Notes: a model not told the origin generated them from the sequence alone. A stretch of 64,000 bases of DNA from Peptoniphilus duerdenii ATCC BAA-1640 (GCF_000146345.1 NZ_GL397071.1:155328-219327), one strand, 5' to 3'; shown: positions 1 to 9,094, numbered from the stretch's first letter. A program made the numbers and translations.

Positions 1-150
1 GTAGGTTTTGTCGACGAGACGTTAATTTCCTCCCGCCCCCTCGTAAAAAAAAGATTTGAAGAAGAAAGATTATATTTTAAAGAAGTGTAGGATATTTATT
101 TACATTTATTATAATATTTTTAATTCATCACTGTTCGACCTCACCAAGGT

Positions 151-340
151 TATACCCGTTCGACTCACTGCGTTCGCTCAGGGTGACTGTAGTTGTGAGA
201 TTTATAGTAGCCTCTCGGCTGTGGAAGCAAAATGCTTCCGCTACGGGTGTGGATAATAAGTACAGTTACACTTACGCCTTACGGCTAAGTTAGGAAAATT
301 TAGTGTCAAGGCTGATGGAAGCTGGTAGCTTCCGCTACAG
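151..340. repeat. Dispersed intergenic repeat, copy 1
   Basis: Non-coding stretch built of modules that recur elsewhere in the window. Positions 151-200 match 61491-61540 almost base for base (core TTCGACTCAC, then CGTTCGCTCAGGGTGAC). Positions 219-248 carry a short palindromic module (GGAAGC AAAAT GCTTCC) also found at 12631-12660 and 63036-63064. Positions 272-339 carry a third module (TTACGGCTAAGT ... TTCCGCTAC) found again at 12668-12749 and near 63088-63155. Short open frames over it are by-products of the repeat. Nothing else is visible in 1-420 apart from AT-rich DNA in front of the next gene. Confidence 0.8.
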
Positions 341-432
341 AAATAATTCATATCTATTTTTCCCCATCCATTTGCCTAAATTCCATTATTATTATAAAAT
401 ATACTTTAGAATTTTATTTTATGAGGAGATTT

Positions 433-1023
433 ATGAAGAGATTATATATTTTTATTTTATCTGTTATTGTACTTACTTCTACATTTATAAATGTAGATGC
501 CCGCTCTTTTAGCGATGTAGCTGAAAACGACTGGTTCTATTCCACCGTTTCAGAACTCACCGACAGAAGGATTGTAAAAGGCTATGACGATGGTACTTTT
601 AAGCCTTATAAAGAAGTGACTTATGCTGAATTTTTCACTCTTATGACCAATGCGACTGGTCATTCTCAAGAACCTTTTACCATCGTACAAAGAAAGTGGT
701 ACTTAAATACTTTTAACTTCCTTAACCACAGCGGTGTTCCTGCCGATGAAGCTAAGGCGGATATGCCTATTTCAAGGGCAGAGATGGCGAGATTTACTTC
801 TCTTATCTTAGAAAAGGTAGTTGGATATGAGTTTAGCTCTGGTTCTGTCTCTTTCACTGACGAAAAGGATATCGACAAGGATTACATCCAATATGTAAAG
901 AATTTGGCTGCTGCAAATATTATAACTGGAGATGATTCTGGTAATTTCTTGCCGGACAAATCTCTAAATAGAGCCGAAGCTTCCCAAGTTATCAAAAAGA
1001 TTTTAGAGCTTGTGAGAAATTAA
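433..1023 (+). CDS. Small secreted S-layer homology (SLH) domain protein
   Basis: The mature protein consists almost only of SLH repeats, modules that bind pyruvylated secondary cell-wall polymer and hold proteins on the surface of Gram-positive cells. An upstream ATG at 421 exists, but GAGGAG at 423-428 sits just ahead of the ATG at 433, which gives a 196-residue protein with a normal signal peptide (MKRLYIFILSVIVL..., likely cut after VDA). The SLH-like segments begin with FSDVAENDWF (with GYDDGTFKP), a weaker middle repeat around PISRAEMARF, and a last one with FTDEKDID and ITGDDSGNFLPD. There is no other domain, so it may be a structural or competing surface protein rather than an enzyme. 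The gene stands alone between repeats and a terminator. Confidence 0.8.
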   Translation: MKRLYIFILSVIVLTSTFINVDARSFSDVAENDWFYSTVSELTDRRIVKGYDDGTFKPYKEVTYAEFFTLMTNATGHSQEPFTIVQRKWYLNTFNFLNHSGVPADEAKADMPISRAEMARFTSLILEKVVGYEFSSGSVSFTDEKDIDKDYIQYVKNLAAANIITGDDSGNFLPDKSLNRAEASQVIKKILELVRN

Positions 1024-1034
1024 AACAAAAAATT

Positions 1035-1061
1035 AAACGACTAGTAATAGTCGTTTTTTTT
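1035..1061. terminator. Rho-independent terminator after the SLH gene, probably bidirectional
   Basis: Perfect 9-bp stem (AAACGACTA / TAGTCGTTT) with loop GTAA, followed by a run of eight T on the + strand. The minus-strand reading also ends in a T-rich tract, so it can close the converging acyltransferase gene too. Confidence 0.85.
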
Positions 1062-1094
1062 GCGAATTTTTAATTTTTCAGTGATTGTTTTCGT

Positions 1095-1892
1095 TCAAAA
1101 CTTTATATATCCAGAACCAACTCCTATATCAAGACCTTCTAATATCGCTTTTTTTGCGTTCTTTTGTAGGCTTGTCTCTTCCGGATAGAAGGATTTGTCT
1201 TCTAGAACTTTTGAAAAAATCCTTTCTTCCGCTTGAGGTATGTTGAAGCTCATTTCTATGTTGGTAAACTTATCCCTAAATTTTACTATGTTTGAATCTT
1301 TATTAAGCACTCGATCTAAATTTAAAGAAAGAAGCCAAGACTTGCAATAAAAATATTTAATCCCTTGGTCCTTGTAAAATTCTCTTGCCAAATCCAGAGA
1401 TTTTTCCACATCTTTTGGATCTAGTTTGCCGTCTTCTGGAATGTGAACAGATAAAAACTCTTCCCCTTCTCCAATGGGACCGAGATTTTTCTTCGCCCTA
1501 GTTTTCTCGTACTGAAGTCTGCCGAGCCTTATGACTTTTAAATCTAAACTTTCTGCGAGCCAATCGTGTTCATCGATTCCCCATACTCCATGCTTTTTCT
1601 TATAATCATTCGCCCAAATTCTAATGTCCTTCATTGAGTCCACGTATATTTTTTCCGGTATTTTTCTATTCATATATTCATTATAAGTATTTAGTGCAAG
1701 TTCCAAGTACACCTTCAGCGCCAAAAACGGCCCGTCTTTTTTATTTCTAATTATTGATTTGAAGCGAGAAAAGTCCTCGTAGTAAGACTTCTTCAAATCT
1801 TCTAAAGTTTTTTCTTTAAAATTATATGACTCAAGTTCTTTTACAAGTTCTTCATCTAGCCCAATTTTATTTTCTAATTCTCTTAAATCCAT
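1095..1892 (-). CDS. Acyltransferase-domain protein (GNAT_C / DUF5596-like)
   Basis: A 265-residue cytosolic protein. Its C-terminal half carries the pattern of the GNAT-like C-terminal family: a ...VIRLGRLQYE strand, the SVHIPEDGKLDPKDVEKS segment and the YFYCKSWLL motif. Members are annotated as N-acyltransferases of unknown substrate, often one per genome in Clostridia. No signal peptide or membrane segment is seen. GAGG precedes the ATG at a normal distance, and a TATAAT box at 1916-1921 on the minus strand would suit a monocistronic transcript. The family call rests on recognised motifs; the reaction is unknown. Confidence 0.6.
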   Translation of the reverse strand: MDLRELENKIGLDEELVKELESYNFKEKTLEDLKKSYYEDFSRFKSIIRNKKDGPFLALKVYLELALNTYNEYMNRKIPEKIYVDSMKDIRIWANDYKKKHGVWGIDEHDWLAESLDLKVIRLGRLQYEKTRAKKNLGPIGEGEEFLSVHIPEDGKLDPKDVEKSLDLAREFYKDQGIKYFYCKSWLLSLNLDRVLNKDSNIVKFRDKFTNIEMSFNIPQAEERIFSKVLEDKSFYPEETSLQKNAKKAILEGLDIGVGSGYIKF

Positions 1893-2004
1893 TTTGTCCT
1901 CATTTCTCTATCTAAATTATATATCAACGGAAATAAATTTTTAACTCCGAATCTTTATTTGCAAATTTTATAATAAAATCCCTTTACTTACAAAAATCCA
2001 ACAA

Positions 2005-2030
2005 AAAAAGCAATCTCTCGACTGCTTTTT
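2005..2030 (-). terminator. Terminator of the murA-opp-recD2-comFC unit
   Basis: 8-bp stem AAAAAGCA / TGCTTTTT with a 10-nt loop; read on the minus strand it ends in a run of seven T. It lies directly after the comFC stop codon. Confidence 0.8.
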
Positions 2031-2043
2031 CTCTTTATTAATT

Positions 2044-2637
2044 TTAGTGAGCGAGGACTACCACATAGACTTCCGATGCTCCTGCTGCTTTTAGTGCCTT
2101 CGCCGCTTCTTCCACAGTTGCTCCTGTGGTTAAGACGTCATCTATTAGTAGCACCTTTTCTCCTTGTAGTTTTTCGCTTTCAAATGCGTCTTTTAAATTT
2201 AATTTTCTCTCTATAAAACTAAGTCCTATTTGATCCTTGGTGTGTTTTTTCTTTCTTAGGACTTCTCTTACTTCGATGCCCGTCATATTTTCTATTTCTT
2301 CTGCGATGAGTTTCAGTTGGTTGTATCCTCTTTTTAGATATGCGGCTCTCGTCATTGGAATATAGGTTAAGAAGTCTATCTTTGTAGATAGTTTTTCTCT
2401 AAATATTTCTTCTATTATTATTTCTGCAAATGTCTTGTAGAAATGGGTTTCGTCGTTGAACTTGTACCTCTTTATGATTTCTCTTAGGAATCTATTGTAA
2501 TTTAAACAGATATTTATATCTGTTATTCCGTCTAGTTTTATCTTCGGAGTATCAAAGTCGAGGTTTGAGTAACAATCTTTGCATAGACCGGCTTTATATT
2601 TTGGATTTGTACAATTTTCACATCTAGATAAATCCAT
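2044..2637 (-). CDS. comFC: ComF-family phosphoribosyltransferase-like protein
   Basis: 197 residues, close to the usual size of ComFC. An N-terminal zinc-binding pair (CENC ... CKDC, residues 6-23) is followed by a type I phosphoribosyltransferase fold with the PRPP-binding signature LLIDDVLTTGATVEEAAK near the C-terminus. ComFC homologues take part in DNA uptake during natural transformation, although the enzymatic reaction is not settled. The start overlaps the end of recD2 by 14 bases, so the two are probably translationally coupled; GAGGAAAATCT precedes the ATG. It is the last gene of a long operon. No comFA or other com gene is in the window, so a competence role is inferred from the family only. 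Confidence 0.85.
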   Translation of the reverse strand: MDLSRCENCTNPKYKAGLCKDCYSNLDFDTPKIKLDGITDINICLNYNRFLREIIKRYKFNDETHFYKTFAEIIIEEIFREKLSTKIDFLTYIPMTRAAYLKRGYNQLKLIAEEIENMTGIEVREVLRKKKHTKDQIGLSFIERKLNLKDAFESEKLQGEKVLLIDDVLTTGATVEEAAKALKAAGASEVYVVVLAH

Positions 2638-4828
2638 AGATTTTCCTCTTCTCCCAGGTGGTGATGATTTTATCTTTGAGACCTGTGTACCTTCTCATGA
2701 CGTGGTTGTTGTTGACCATGATTTCTAGATATTTTCTATCTCCAACTAGCACAACCATTTCAGATGCCCTCGTGATTGCGGTGTAGAGTAAGTTTCTTGA
2801 AAGGAGCATAATCGGTGCTGAGTGTAGCGGAATTATCACCGCGCGAAACTCTGAACCTTGGGATTTATGAATTGTGCTTGCGTAGGCTAGTGTGAGCTCC
2901 GATAGATTTTCCATAGGGTACTCAACTCTTTTTATTTCGTCAAATACTACCCACATTTCACGATTTTCTCTATCGATGGATTCAATCATGCCGAGTTCAC
3001 CGTTGAAGACGCCCATTCCTTCTTCTTGGTAGATTTCCGATTCGGAACTAAATTCCAAATTATAATTGTTTTTGATCTGCATTACCTTGTCATTTTCTCT
3101 AAAAGTTCTGCCAAAGGATGTGATTTCATCTCCTGACTTTGGATTTAGCGCTTCCTGCAAGGTCTTGTTCAAGTTGTCCACGCCGACTATACCCTTCTTC
3201 ATCGGGCTTAGCACCTGGATATCTCTTATGGAATCGAGATTTTTAAATGCTGGAAGCCTATCTTTTACAAGATCTACGATGGTGTTTAAAGTTTCTGTAG
3301 GATCTGGACTTTCTATAAAGAAAAAGTCTTTGGATTTGTTGTCCAAAATCGGTCTTATTCCTTTATTTATTCTGTGGGCGTTCTCGATTATAAGCGAGCC
3401 TTCTTCCTGTCTGAAGATTTCATTTAAGTAGACCACATGAATTATTTTTGATTCGATGATGTCTTTTAAAACATTTCCTGCGCCGACAGACGGAAGCTGA
3501 TCCTTGTCTCCCACGAGGACGAGCCTTATCTTTTCTGGTATAGCTTTTAAGATATTGTGCATAAGAAATAGATCCACCATGGAGCACTCGTCGACTATGA
3601 GCACGTCGCAATTCAGTTCTTCCATCTCCTGAATGCTTACTCCCGGTTTTATTTCCAAAAGTTTGTGGAGGGTTGACGCCGGTCTCTTGGTGGCTTCTTC
3701 CATTCTTTTCGCCGCTCTCCCCGTCGGTGCTGCGAGGCTCACCTTTAGTCCTTCTTTTTCACAGAGATCGATGATGGTTGTAAGGGTTGTGGTCTTACCT
3801 GTTCCTGGACCTCCTGTGATGACTGTGACTCCATTTTGGAGCGCTTCTTCCACAGCTTTTTTCTGATTCGTCGCAAGATGGATACCCTTTCTATCTTCTA
3901 TTTCTTCGATTTCTTCTTCGATATTTAATTTTATCGGATACTTCTTCGATGCGAGTTTTGTAAGCACTCCCGCCACGAAATTCTCTGCTTTGTAGTAGTT
4001 GGTGAAGTAACAGCTGTCCACATCATCGATTCTCTCTATGTAAAAAAATCTATCGAAGGCGAGACTATTTATCTGACTTTCCACCTGCTCAATGGTGACT
4101 CCCAAAACTTGGGCAGATTTCTTCACGAGGATTTCCCTTGGAAGATAGGTATGACCTTCCAAGTTTCCTTGGGAGAGGGTGTACTTTATGCCGGATTTGA
4201 TTCTAAATGGATCGTCCTTTTCAAAGCCGAGACTCATGGCGATTTCGTCGGCAGTTTTAAACCCGATGCCCTTTACTTCTTCTGCCAAGATGTATGGATT
4301 TTCTCTCACTATCTTTTCGCTATCGTCTTTAAAAACTTGGTAGACCCTCATGGCGAGGTTTGAAGTCATGTTTAATTTTCCGAAGAACATGATTACAGAT
4401 TTTGCTTCCTTGGTCTCTTGGAGAGCTTCCATCATCTTTCCAAATTTAACAGGCCCGATACCTTCCACTTCTTTTAATCTCTCTGGAGTTTCTTCCAAAA
4501 TCTTAAATGTTTCCATGCCGAACTTGTCATAGATAGATTTTGCGGTCTTCTCTCCTATATAGGGAATGAGTCCAGAGGATAGGTATGCTATGACTCCGGA
4601 CTTGGTGTCGGGAAGTATCTCTTCAAAATGTTCAAATTTAAATTGTTCTCCATATTTGTTGTGAAAGACCATGTTGCCGCTGAATTTGTAGCGCAGACCT
4701 TCCTTGATGGTCATGCCATTTCCAGTTACAACTAGATCAGTATCTTCACTTATGGTTCGAAGAACGCACCATCCATTCTCTTCGTTTCTAAAGATGATAC
4801 GCTCTACGATTGCTTCTATCTCTAACAT
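2624..4828 (-). CDS. recD2: RecD-like DNA helicase, RecD2 type
   Basis: 734 residues, the length of Gram-positive RecD2, a 5'-3' superfamily 1B helicase that works without RecBC in DNA repair and fork maintenance. The N-terminal OB-like region (residues 1-75) is followed by helix-hairpin-helix repeats around 80-210, the Walker A motif GGPGTGKT at 339-346, Walker B in VLIVDECSMVD about 60 residues later, and the C-terminal UvrD-like motif LAYASTIHKSQGSEF. All helicase motifs appear intact. It lies four bases downstream of a small membrane-protein gene and overlaps comFC. Its place behind an oligopeptide transporter is an accident of operon order as far as I can tell. Confidence 0.93.
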   Translation of the reverse strand: MLEIEAIVERIIFRNEENGWCVLRTISEDTDLVVTGNGMTIKEGLRYKFSGNMVFHNKYGEQFKFEHFEEILPDTKSGVIAYLSSGLIPYIGEKTAKSIYDKFGMETFKILEETPERLKEVEGIGPVKFGKMMEALQETKEAKSVIMFFGKLNMTSNLAMRVYQVFKDDSEKIVRENPYILAEEVKGIGFKTADEIAMSLGFEKDDPFRIKSGIKYTLSQGNLEGHTYLPREILVKKSAQVLGVTIEQVESQINSLAFDRFFYIERIDDVDSCYFTNYYKAENFVAGVLTKLASKKYPIKLNIEEEIEEIEDRKGIHLATNQKKAVEEALQNGVTVITGGPGTGKTTTLTTIIDLCEKEGLKVSLAAPTGRAAKRMEEATKRPASTLHKLLEIKPGVSIQEMEELNCDVLIVDECSMVDLFLMHNILKAIPEKIRLVLVGDKDQLPSVGAGNVLKDIIESKIIHVVYLNEIFRQEEGSLIIENAHRINKGIRPILDNKSKDFFFIESPDPTETLNTIVDLVKDRLPAFKNLDSIRDIQVLSPMKKGIVGVDNLNKTLQEALNPKSGDEITSFGRTFRENDKVMQIKNNYNLEFSSESEIYQEEGMGVFNGELGMIESIDRENREMWVVFDEIKRVEYPMENLSELTLAYASTIHKSQGSEFRAVIIPLHSAPIMLLSRNLLYTAITRASEMVVLVGDRKYLEIMVNNNHVMRRYTGLKDKIITTWEKRKIYGFI

Positions 4829-4832
4829 AGTA

Positions 4833-5474
4833 TCACTTCGCCAATCTTATTTTACTTTCCTTGCCCTGGTAGACGTATATGACTTCCAATCCTCCGTCCA
4901 CCTTCTTTACAGATTTTATCTTAAAGAATTCTTTGGGCACTTCAATAGTCTCTGCAACTTTTTCCTTTATATATTCTTCGGTCTTCAGTTTCTTTTCGTT
5001 TATATAGTCGGTTACAAATGGAATGGTCTTCGTGGTGTAGTAACTATAACCGCAATATAGTAGAAATACGAGGATTGAAAGTTTTATTAATAAAAAGAAT
5101 AGTCTTATTCCATTAGATACGAATGCAAATAAGTCCGCCAACGCTCTAAACGGTCTAAATCCTCTTTTGCGTTTTGGCTTTCTATAGTATTCGTATTCAT
5201 CATCGTCATCGTAGTAATCATATTCATCGTCAGAGTCTCTGACTAAATCATCTATATGAGATTCATCCCTGTCGCCTCTACTAAATCCAATGAACTTCTT
5301 TTTATTTTTATTTTTATTCTTTTTTGGAGATTTTGGTCTTTCTTCGTAGTCGTCTAAATCTTCTTCAAAGGATTCCTCTTCTGATTCAGTTCTCATATTT
5401 TCCAGTTGCAGCTCTTCGTTTAATTTCCTTGCCACTTCATCCATTGGAAGTGTATCTTCTAATCTATCCTTCAT
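4833..5474 (-). CDS. Unrecognised single-pass membrane protein with a highly charged N-terminus
   Basis: 213 residues that I cannot assign to a family. Residues 1-60 are acidic then very lysine-rich (SPKKNKNKNKKK); residues 68-98 are dominated by Asp, Glu and Tyr; residues 99-110 are a basic patch (RKPKRKRGFRPFR); one hydrophobic helix spans about 125-145; and a roughly 65-residue domain follows. The charge pattern predicts the disordered tail inside the cell and the C-terminal domain outside. The start overlaps oppF by 11 bases and recD2 begins four bases later, so it belongs to the murA-opp-recD2-comFC unit. Its function is unknown. Confidence 0.75.
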   Translation of the reverse strand: MKDRLEDTLPMDEVARKLNEELQLENMRTESEEESFEEDLDDYEERPKSPKKNKNKNKKKFIGFSRGDRDESHIDDLVRDSDDEYDYYDDDDEYEYYRKPKRKRGFRPFRALADLFAFVSNGIRLFFLLIKLSILVFLLYCGYSYYTTKTIPFVTDYINEKKLKTEEYIKEKVAETIEVPKEFFKIKSVKKVDGGLEVIYVYQGKESKIRLAK

Positions 5475-6387
5475 TGCACATTACAAAGTGGCCTTCCTCC
5501 ACTTCTACTAGGCAGTTTTTGCTATTCTTTCCACTGCAGTTAACTCTATGTTTACAATTTTCTTTTAATTTTATAAGCTCTTTTGAATTATCCTCGAGTT
5601 CGATTTTTTTATCCCAAGGATTCTGTTTCGGTATAGCTGAAAGAAGTCTCCTCGTGTATGGATGGACTGGATTGTTAAATATTTTTTCCGTCTTCGCCAT
5701 CTCTACTACCTTTCCATGGTACATAACCACCACTCTGTCAGCGATATGTTCTACCACTGCAAGGTCGTGAGAGATAAATATCATGGAGAGATTCATCTTT
5801 TCTTTAAGTTCATTTAAAAGATTTATTATATGCGCCTGGATTGAGACATCTAGTGCTGATGTAGGTTCGTCTGCAATTATTAGTCTTGGATGAGGTGCCA
5901 GCGCTCTTGCTATTGCAATTCTCTGTCTCTGTCCACCGGAAAATTCGTGGGGATATCTATCGTAGGTGAAACTACTAAGTCCAGATAGTTCCATGGTCTC
6001 AAGGACTCTTTCTCTCAGTTCTTTTCCTCTTAATCCGCTTATATTTCTCGCACCTTCTGCTATTATCTGCCCCGTCTTCATTCTAGGATTTAGAGATGAA
6101 TATGGATCTTGGAAAATCATTTGAACCTGTTTTCTATATTCTACCAGTTCTATGTTGGTCATGTCGAAAATATTTTTATCCATGTAGAATGCCTTGCCTT
6201 CTACTCCTTCGTAGAGGTTCATGATGCATCTAGCCACAGTACTTTTGCCAGAGCCACTCTCTCCTACTATTGCCAAGGTTTCATTTTCTTTTAAATCGAA
6301 GGATACCCCGTCCACTGCGCGGACTTCTCTCCCCTTGGATTTAAATACCATTGTCAAATCTCTTACTTCTAAAATATTACTCATCAT
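5464..6387 (-). CDS. oppF: Oligopeptide ABC transporter ATP-binding protein OppF
   Basis: Second ATPase of an oligopeptide/dipeptide importer. It has Walker A (GESGSGKST), the Q-loop region MIFQDPYSSLNP, the signature FSGGQRQRIAIARAL, Walker B with LIIADEPTSALD, and the Opp-specific C-terminal extension starting at HPYTRRLLSAIPK. The longest frame starts at 6396, but that ATG lacks a ribosome binding site; the ATG pair at 6387/6384 follows GGTGATT, so about 307 residues is likelier. The C-terminal tail (CKHRVNC, then NCLVEVEEGHFVMC) keeps a cysteine pattern seen in many Opp ATPases. It overlaps oppD, so expression is coupled. Confidence 0.9.
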   Translation of the reverse strand: MMSNILEVRDLTMVFKSKGREVRAVDGVSFDLKENETLAIVGESGSGKSTVARCIMNLYEGVEGKAFYMDKNIFDMTNIELVEYRKQVQMIFQDPYSSLNPRMKTGQIIAEGARNISGLRGKELRERVLETMELSGLSSFTYDRYPHEFSGGQRQRIAIARALAPHPRLIIADEPTSALDVSIQAHIINLLNELKEKMNLSMIFISHDLAVVEHIADRVVVMYHGKVVEMAKTEKIFNNPVHPYTRRLLSAIPKQNPWDKKIELEDNSKELIKLKENCKHRVNCSGKNSKNCLVEVEEGHFVMCNEG

Positions 6388-7339
6388 AATCACCATATAA
6401 AAAACAGCTTACTTTGTGTTCGCCACCGACTTCTCTAGGCATTTGCCATTTACAAATATCCATCTCCTTCGGACATCTGGAATGGAATCTACAGTTGTCG
6501 CTAAACTCTTTTGGACTCGGTACAGATCCAGGTATATTGTAAAGAGTCTTTTGATCCGCACCAATAACTGGACGAGATTTCATAAGTCCAATGGTGTATG
6601 GATGTTTTGGATTTCTAAATATCTCTTCTACTGGTCCAGACTCGATAACTTTACCCGCATACATTACAACCACATAATCTGCAATCTCCGCAACCACACC
6701 AAGGTCGTGGGTTATAAATAGGATTGAGGTGTTATAGTCTCTCTTTAGATCCACCATAAGCTTTAAAACTTCCGCTTGAATAGTCACATCAAGTGCAGTT
6801 GTAGGCTCATCTGCTATAAGAAGTTTTGGATTTGCAGATAGCGCCATGGCAATCATTATTCTCTGCCTCATCCCACCGGAAAGCTGGAATGGATAGCTTT
6901 TGTACACAGTCTCTGGATTTCTAATTTCTACTTTTTCTATCATCTCTATGGATTTTTTCTTTGCTTCTTCTTTATTCATATTGAAATGGGTTTTGAAGAC
7001 TTCATCCATTTGATATCCAATCCTAAGGGCAGGATTTAGAGATGTCATCGGCTCTTGAAAGATCATTGAGATTTCTCTACCACGGATCTTCCTTAAATCT
7101 TCTTCCGATTTATTAAGTAAATTTTCGCCTAAAAATTCTATTCTTCCTTCGATCTTCGAGTTTCTTCTGTCCATAAGTCTAAGAATCGACTTGGCGGTTA
7201 CAGATTTGCCGCAACCAGATTCTCCAACAAGTGCAACAGTCTTCTTCTCAGGAATTTCAAAGTTCACCTGATCCACCACTTTTAACCAAGAAGAGTCAGT
7301 TTTGAAACTTATGCTTAAGTCTTGTACAGATAAAATCAT
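6377..7339 (-). CDS. oppD: Oligopeptide ABC transporter ATP-binding protein OppD
   Basis: 320 residues. Walker A GESGCGKS at 39-46, Q-loop segment MIFQEPMTSLNPAL, signature LSGGMRQRIMIAMAL, Walker B LLIADEPTTALD, H-loop in FITHDLGVV, and the oligopeptide C-terminal domain with a CRFHSRCPKEMDIC cysteine cluster that in some relatives binds an iron-sulfur cluster. It powers import with OppF through the OppBC channel. It overlaps oppC by four bases, and GGAGGGC precedes the ATG. OppD versus DppD cannot be separated by sequence alone. Confidence 0.9.
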   Translation of the reverse strand: MILSVQDLSISFKTDSSWLKVVDQVNFEIPEKKTVALVGESGCGKSVTAKSILRLMDRRNSKIEGRIEFLGENLLNKSEEDLRKIRGREISMIFQEPMTSLNPALRIGYQMDEVFKTHFNMNKEEAKKKSIEMIEKVEIRNPETVYKSYPFQLSGGMRQRIMIAMALSANPKLLIADEPTTALDVTIQAEVLKLMVDLKRDYNTSILFITHDLGVVAEIADYVVVMYAGKVIESGPVEEIFRNPKHPYTIGLMKSRPVIGADQKTLYNIPGSVPSPKEFSDNCRFHSRCPKEMDICKWQMPREVGGEHKVSCFLYGDYDE

Positions 7340-8169
7340 TTTGCCCTCCTTAGTTTTGGATCCATTGCGTCTCTTAATCCATCTCCTACAATATTTAAAA
7401 GTAGAATGGTAATTGCGATTGCAAGCCCTGGAAACATGGACATATATGGATAGTCTCTAAAGTACATACGAGATTCAGAAAGCATGGAGCCCCATTCAGG
7501 ATTAGGAGGTAAGACTCCCATACCGATAAATGAAAGGGACGCCGCTGATAGGATAGAAGTCCCTACTCCGATGGTCGCCTCAACTATTATCGGTGCTATA
7601 CAGTTTGGCAATATGTGCACAAAGAGGATTCTCATGTGGCTCGCACCAGAAACCCTCGCAGATTCGATAAATTCTTTTTCTTTTAAGGACATAACCGTTG
7701 ATCTTACTATACGAGCGTACCTTGGAACTGATGAAAGACTGACAGCTATGATTAAATTTTTCATTCCATTGCCAAGAGATGCAGCTATTGCAATTGCAAG
7801 AACTAGAGATGGAATAGAGAGTACGATATCCATAATTCTCATGACGATTCTGTCGAAGGTATTTCCGAAATATCCTGCAAATGCTCCGATGAGTGTACCT
7901 ATTGCTCCAGCTATGATTACAGAAATAAATCCAATCTTAAGAGAAATTCTCGCACCGAAGATAATCCTTGAAAATATATCTCTTCCAAAATTATCTGTTC
8001 CCATTAAATTTTTGATATTTGGAGAGGTAAAGGCAGCTTCTGGATGTTGTTCAGAAAAAGTATATGGAGCTACATAGTCTGCAAAGATTGCAAGAAGAAT
8101 GATAACTATTAAAAGATCCATAGCAATCCTTGAAACCCTTGATTTTCTAAATTGTTTTAAAGTTTCCAT
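7336..8169 (-). CDS. oppC: Oligopeptide ABC transporter permease OppC
   Basis: 277 residues with about six membrane helices. The cytoplasmic N-terminal stretch (FRKSRVSRIAMDLL) and the LMGTDNFGRDIFSRIIFGAR motif are typical of OppC/DppC. The EAA loop, which contacts the ATPases, is VSGASHMRILFVHILPN. The inner half of the import channel pairs with OppB, encoded directly upstream with one base between the genes. The ORF ends inside the oppD start. Confidence 0.9.
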   Translation of the reverse strand: METLKQFRKSRVSRIAMDLLIVIILLAIFADYVAPYTFSEQHPEAAFTSPNIKNLMGTDNFGRDIFSRIIFGARISLKIGFISVIIAGAIGTLIGAFAGYFGNTFDRIVMRIMDIVLSIPSLVLAIAIAASLGNGMKNLIIAVSLSSVPRYARIVRSTVMSLKEKEFIESARVSGASHMRILFVHILPNCIAPIIVEATIGVGTSILSAASLSFIGMGVLPPNPEWGSMLSESRMYFRDYPYMSMFPGLAIAITILLLNIVGDGLRDAMDPKLRRAK

Positions 8170-8170
8170 A

Positions 8171-9094
8171 TTAATCCCTACCTATCCTTGGATCTATAAA
8201 TCCGTACAAAATATCTACGATGATGCTGATTAAACTATAACAGATTGAAATCAAAATAACTCCACCTAAGACCACTGGAAGATCCCTCGTCTTTATGGAT
8301 TCAACCATAAGTCTTCCGATTCCTGGAATTGAAAATACGGTCTCAGTTAGAACAGATCCTCCAAGAAGACCTCCTGCTTGAAGTCCAATGGTCGTTATAA
8401 TTGGAATCATCGCGTTTTTAAGGGCGTGAATAAAGATAATCTTTTGTTTCTTTAGTCCCTTTGCAGTGGCGGTTTCTATATAGTCTTGATTTAAAACTTC
8501 TAGCATAGATGATCTCGTCATCCTCATTATGATTGCTGATGATTGAAGTCCCAGTGCAAATGCAGGCATGATCATCGCCTTGAAGCTTGAAAATCCTGAT
8601 GGAGGAAGCCATCTGAGTTTTACAGAGAAAAGTAAAATAAGTAGAATTCCCGTCCAAAATATAGGCATGGCAATCCCAGCCATTGAGAATATCATTACAA
8701 ATTTATCTACAAATGTTCCCCTATTCACAGCGGATAAAACTCCCAGTAAAATTCCAAAAAATACTGCGATTAGTAGAGAAAATCCTGTGAGTTTCAAAGT
8801 GTTTGGAAATACTGCAAGAAGAGTTTTAGTTACACTTGAACCAGAAATATATGAAGTTCCAAGATCAAATTTAAATATAAGTCCTTTTAAAAATCTAAGA
8901 TATTGAGCGAGGAATGGATCGTTTAGACCCATCTTCTCCCTTAGAGCTTCGATTACTTCCTTTGGGGCATTTGGTCCCGCCTTAGCAAGGGCAGCGTCTC
9001 CTGGACTCAAGTAAAAGAGAAGAAAAACTATGAAACTTACTCCTATGACTGTGGGAATAAGCATCAGTATTCTTTTAAGCACACGTTTAGTCAT
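8171..9094 (-). CDS. oppB: Oligopeptide ABC transporter permease OppB
   Basis: 307 residues. It has the OppB/DppB N-terminus (LKRILMLIPTVIGVSFIVFLL), the PGDAALAKAGPNAPKEVIEALR periplasm-facing segment, six predicted helices and the EAA loop ATAKGLKKQKIIFIHALKN. It forms the transmembrane channel with OppC. It follows oppA after 45 bases that contain a strong hairpin (9114-9137), which may reduce the expression of the channel and ATPases relative to the binding protein. GGTGAATT precedes the ATG. Confidence 0.9.
   Translation of the reverse strand: MTKRVLKRILMLIPTVIGVSFIVFLLFYLSPGDAALAKAGPNAPKEVIEALREKMGLNDPFLAQYLRFLKGLIFKFDLGTSYISGSSVTKTLLAVFPNTLKLTGFSLLIAVFFGILLGVLSAVNRGTFVDKFVMIFSMAGIAMPIFWTGILLILLFSVKLRWLPPSGFSSFKAMIMPAFALGLQSSAIIMRMTRSSMLEVLNQDYIETATAKGLKKQKIIFIHALKNAMIPIITTIGLQAGGLLGGSVLTETVFSIPGIGRLMVESIKTRDLPVVLGGVILISICYSLISIIVDILYGFIDPRIGRD

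Noticed and set aside
56-512. Two short open frames at 56-256 and 303-512
   Set aside because: They run through the dispersed repeat and the SLH upstream region, have no ribosome binding site, and the second is out of frame with the real SLH gene.
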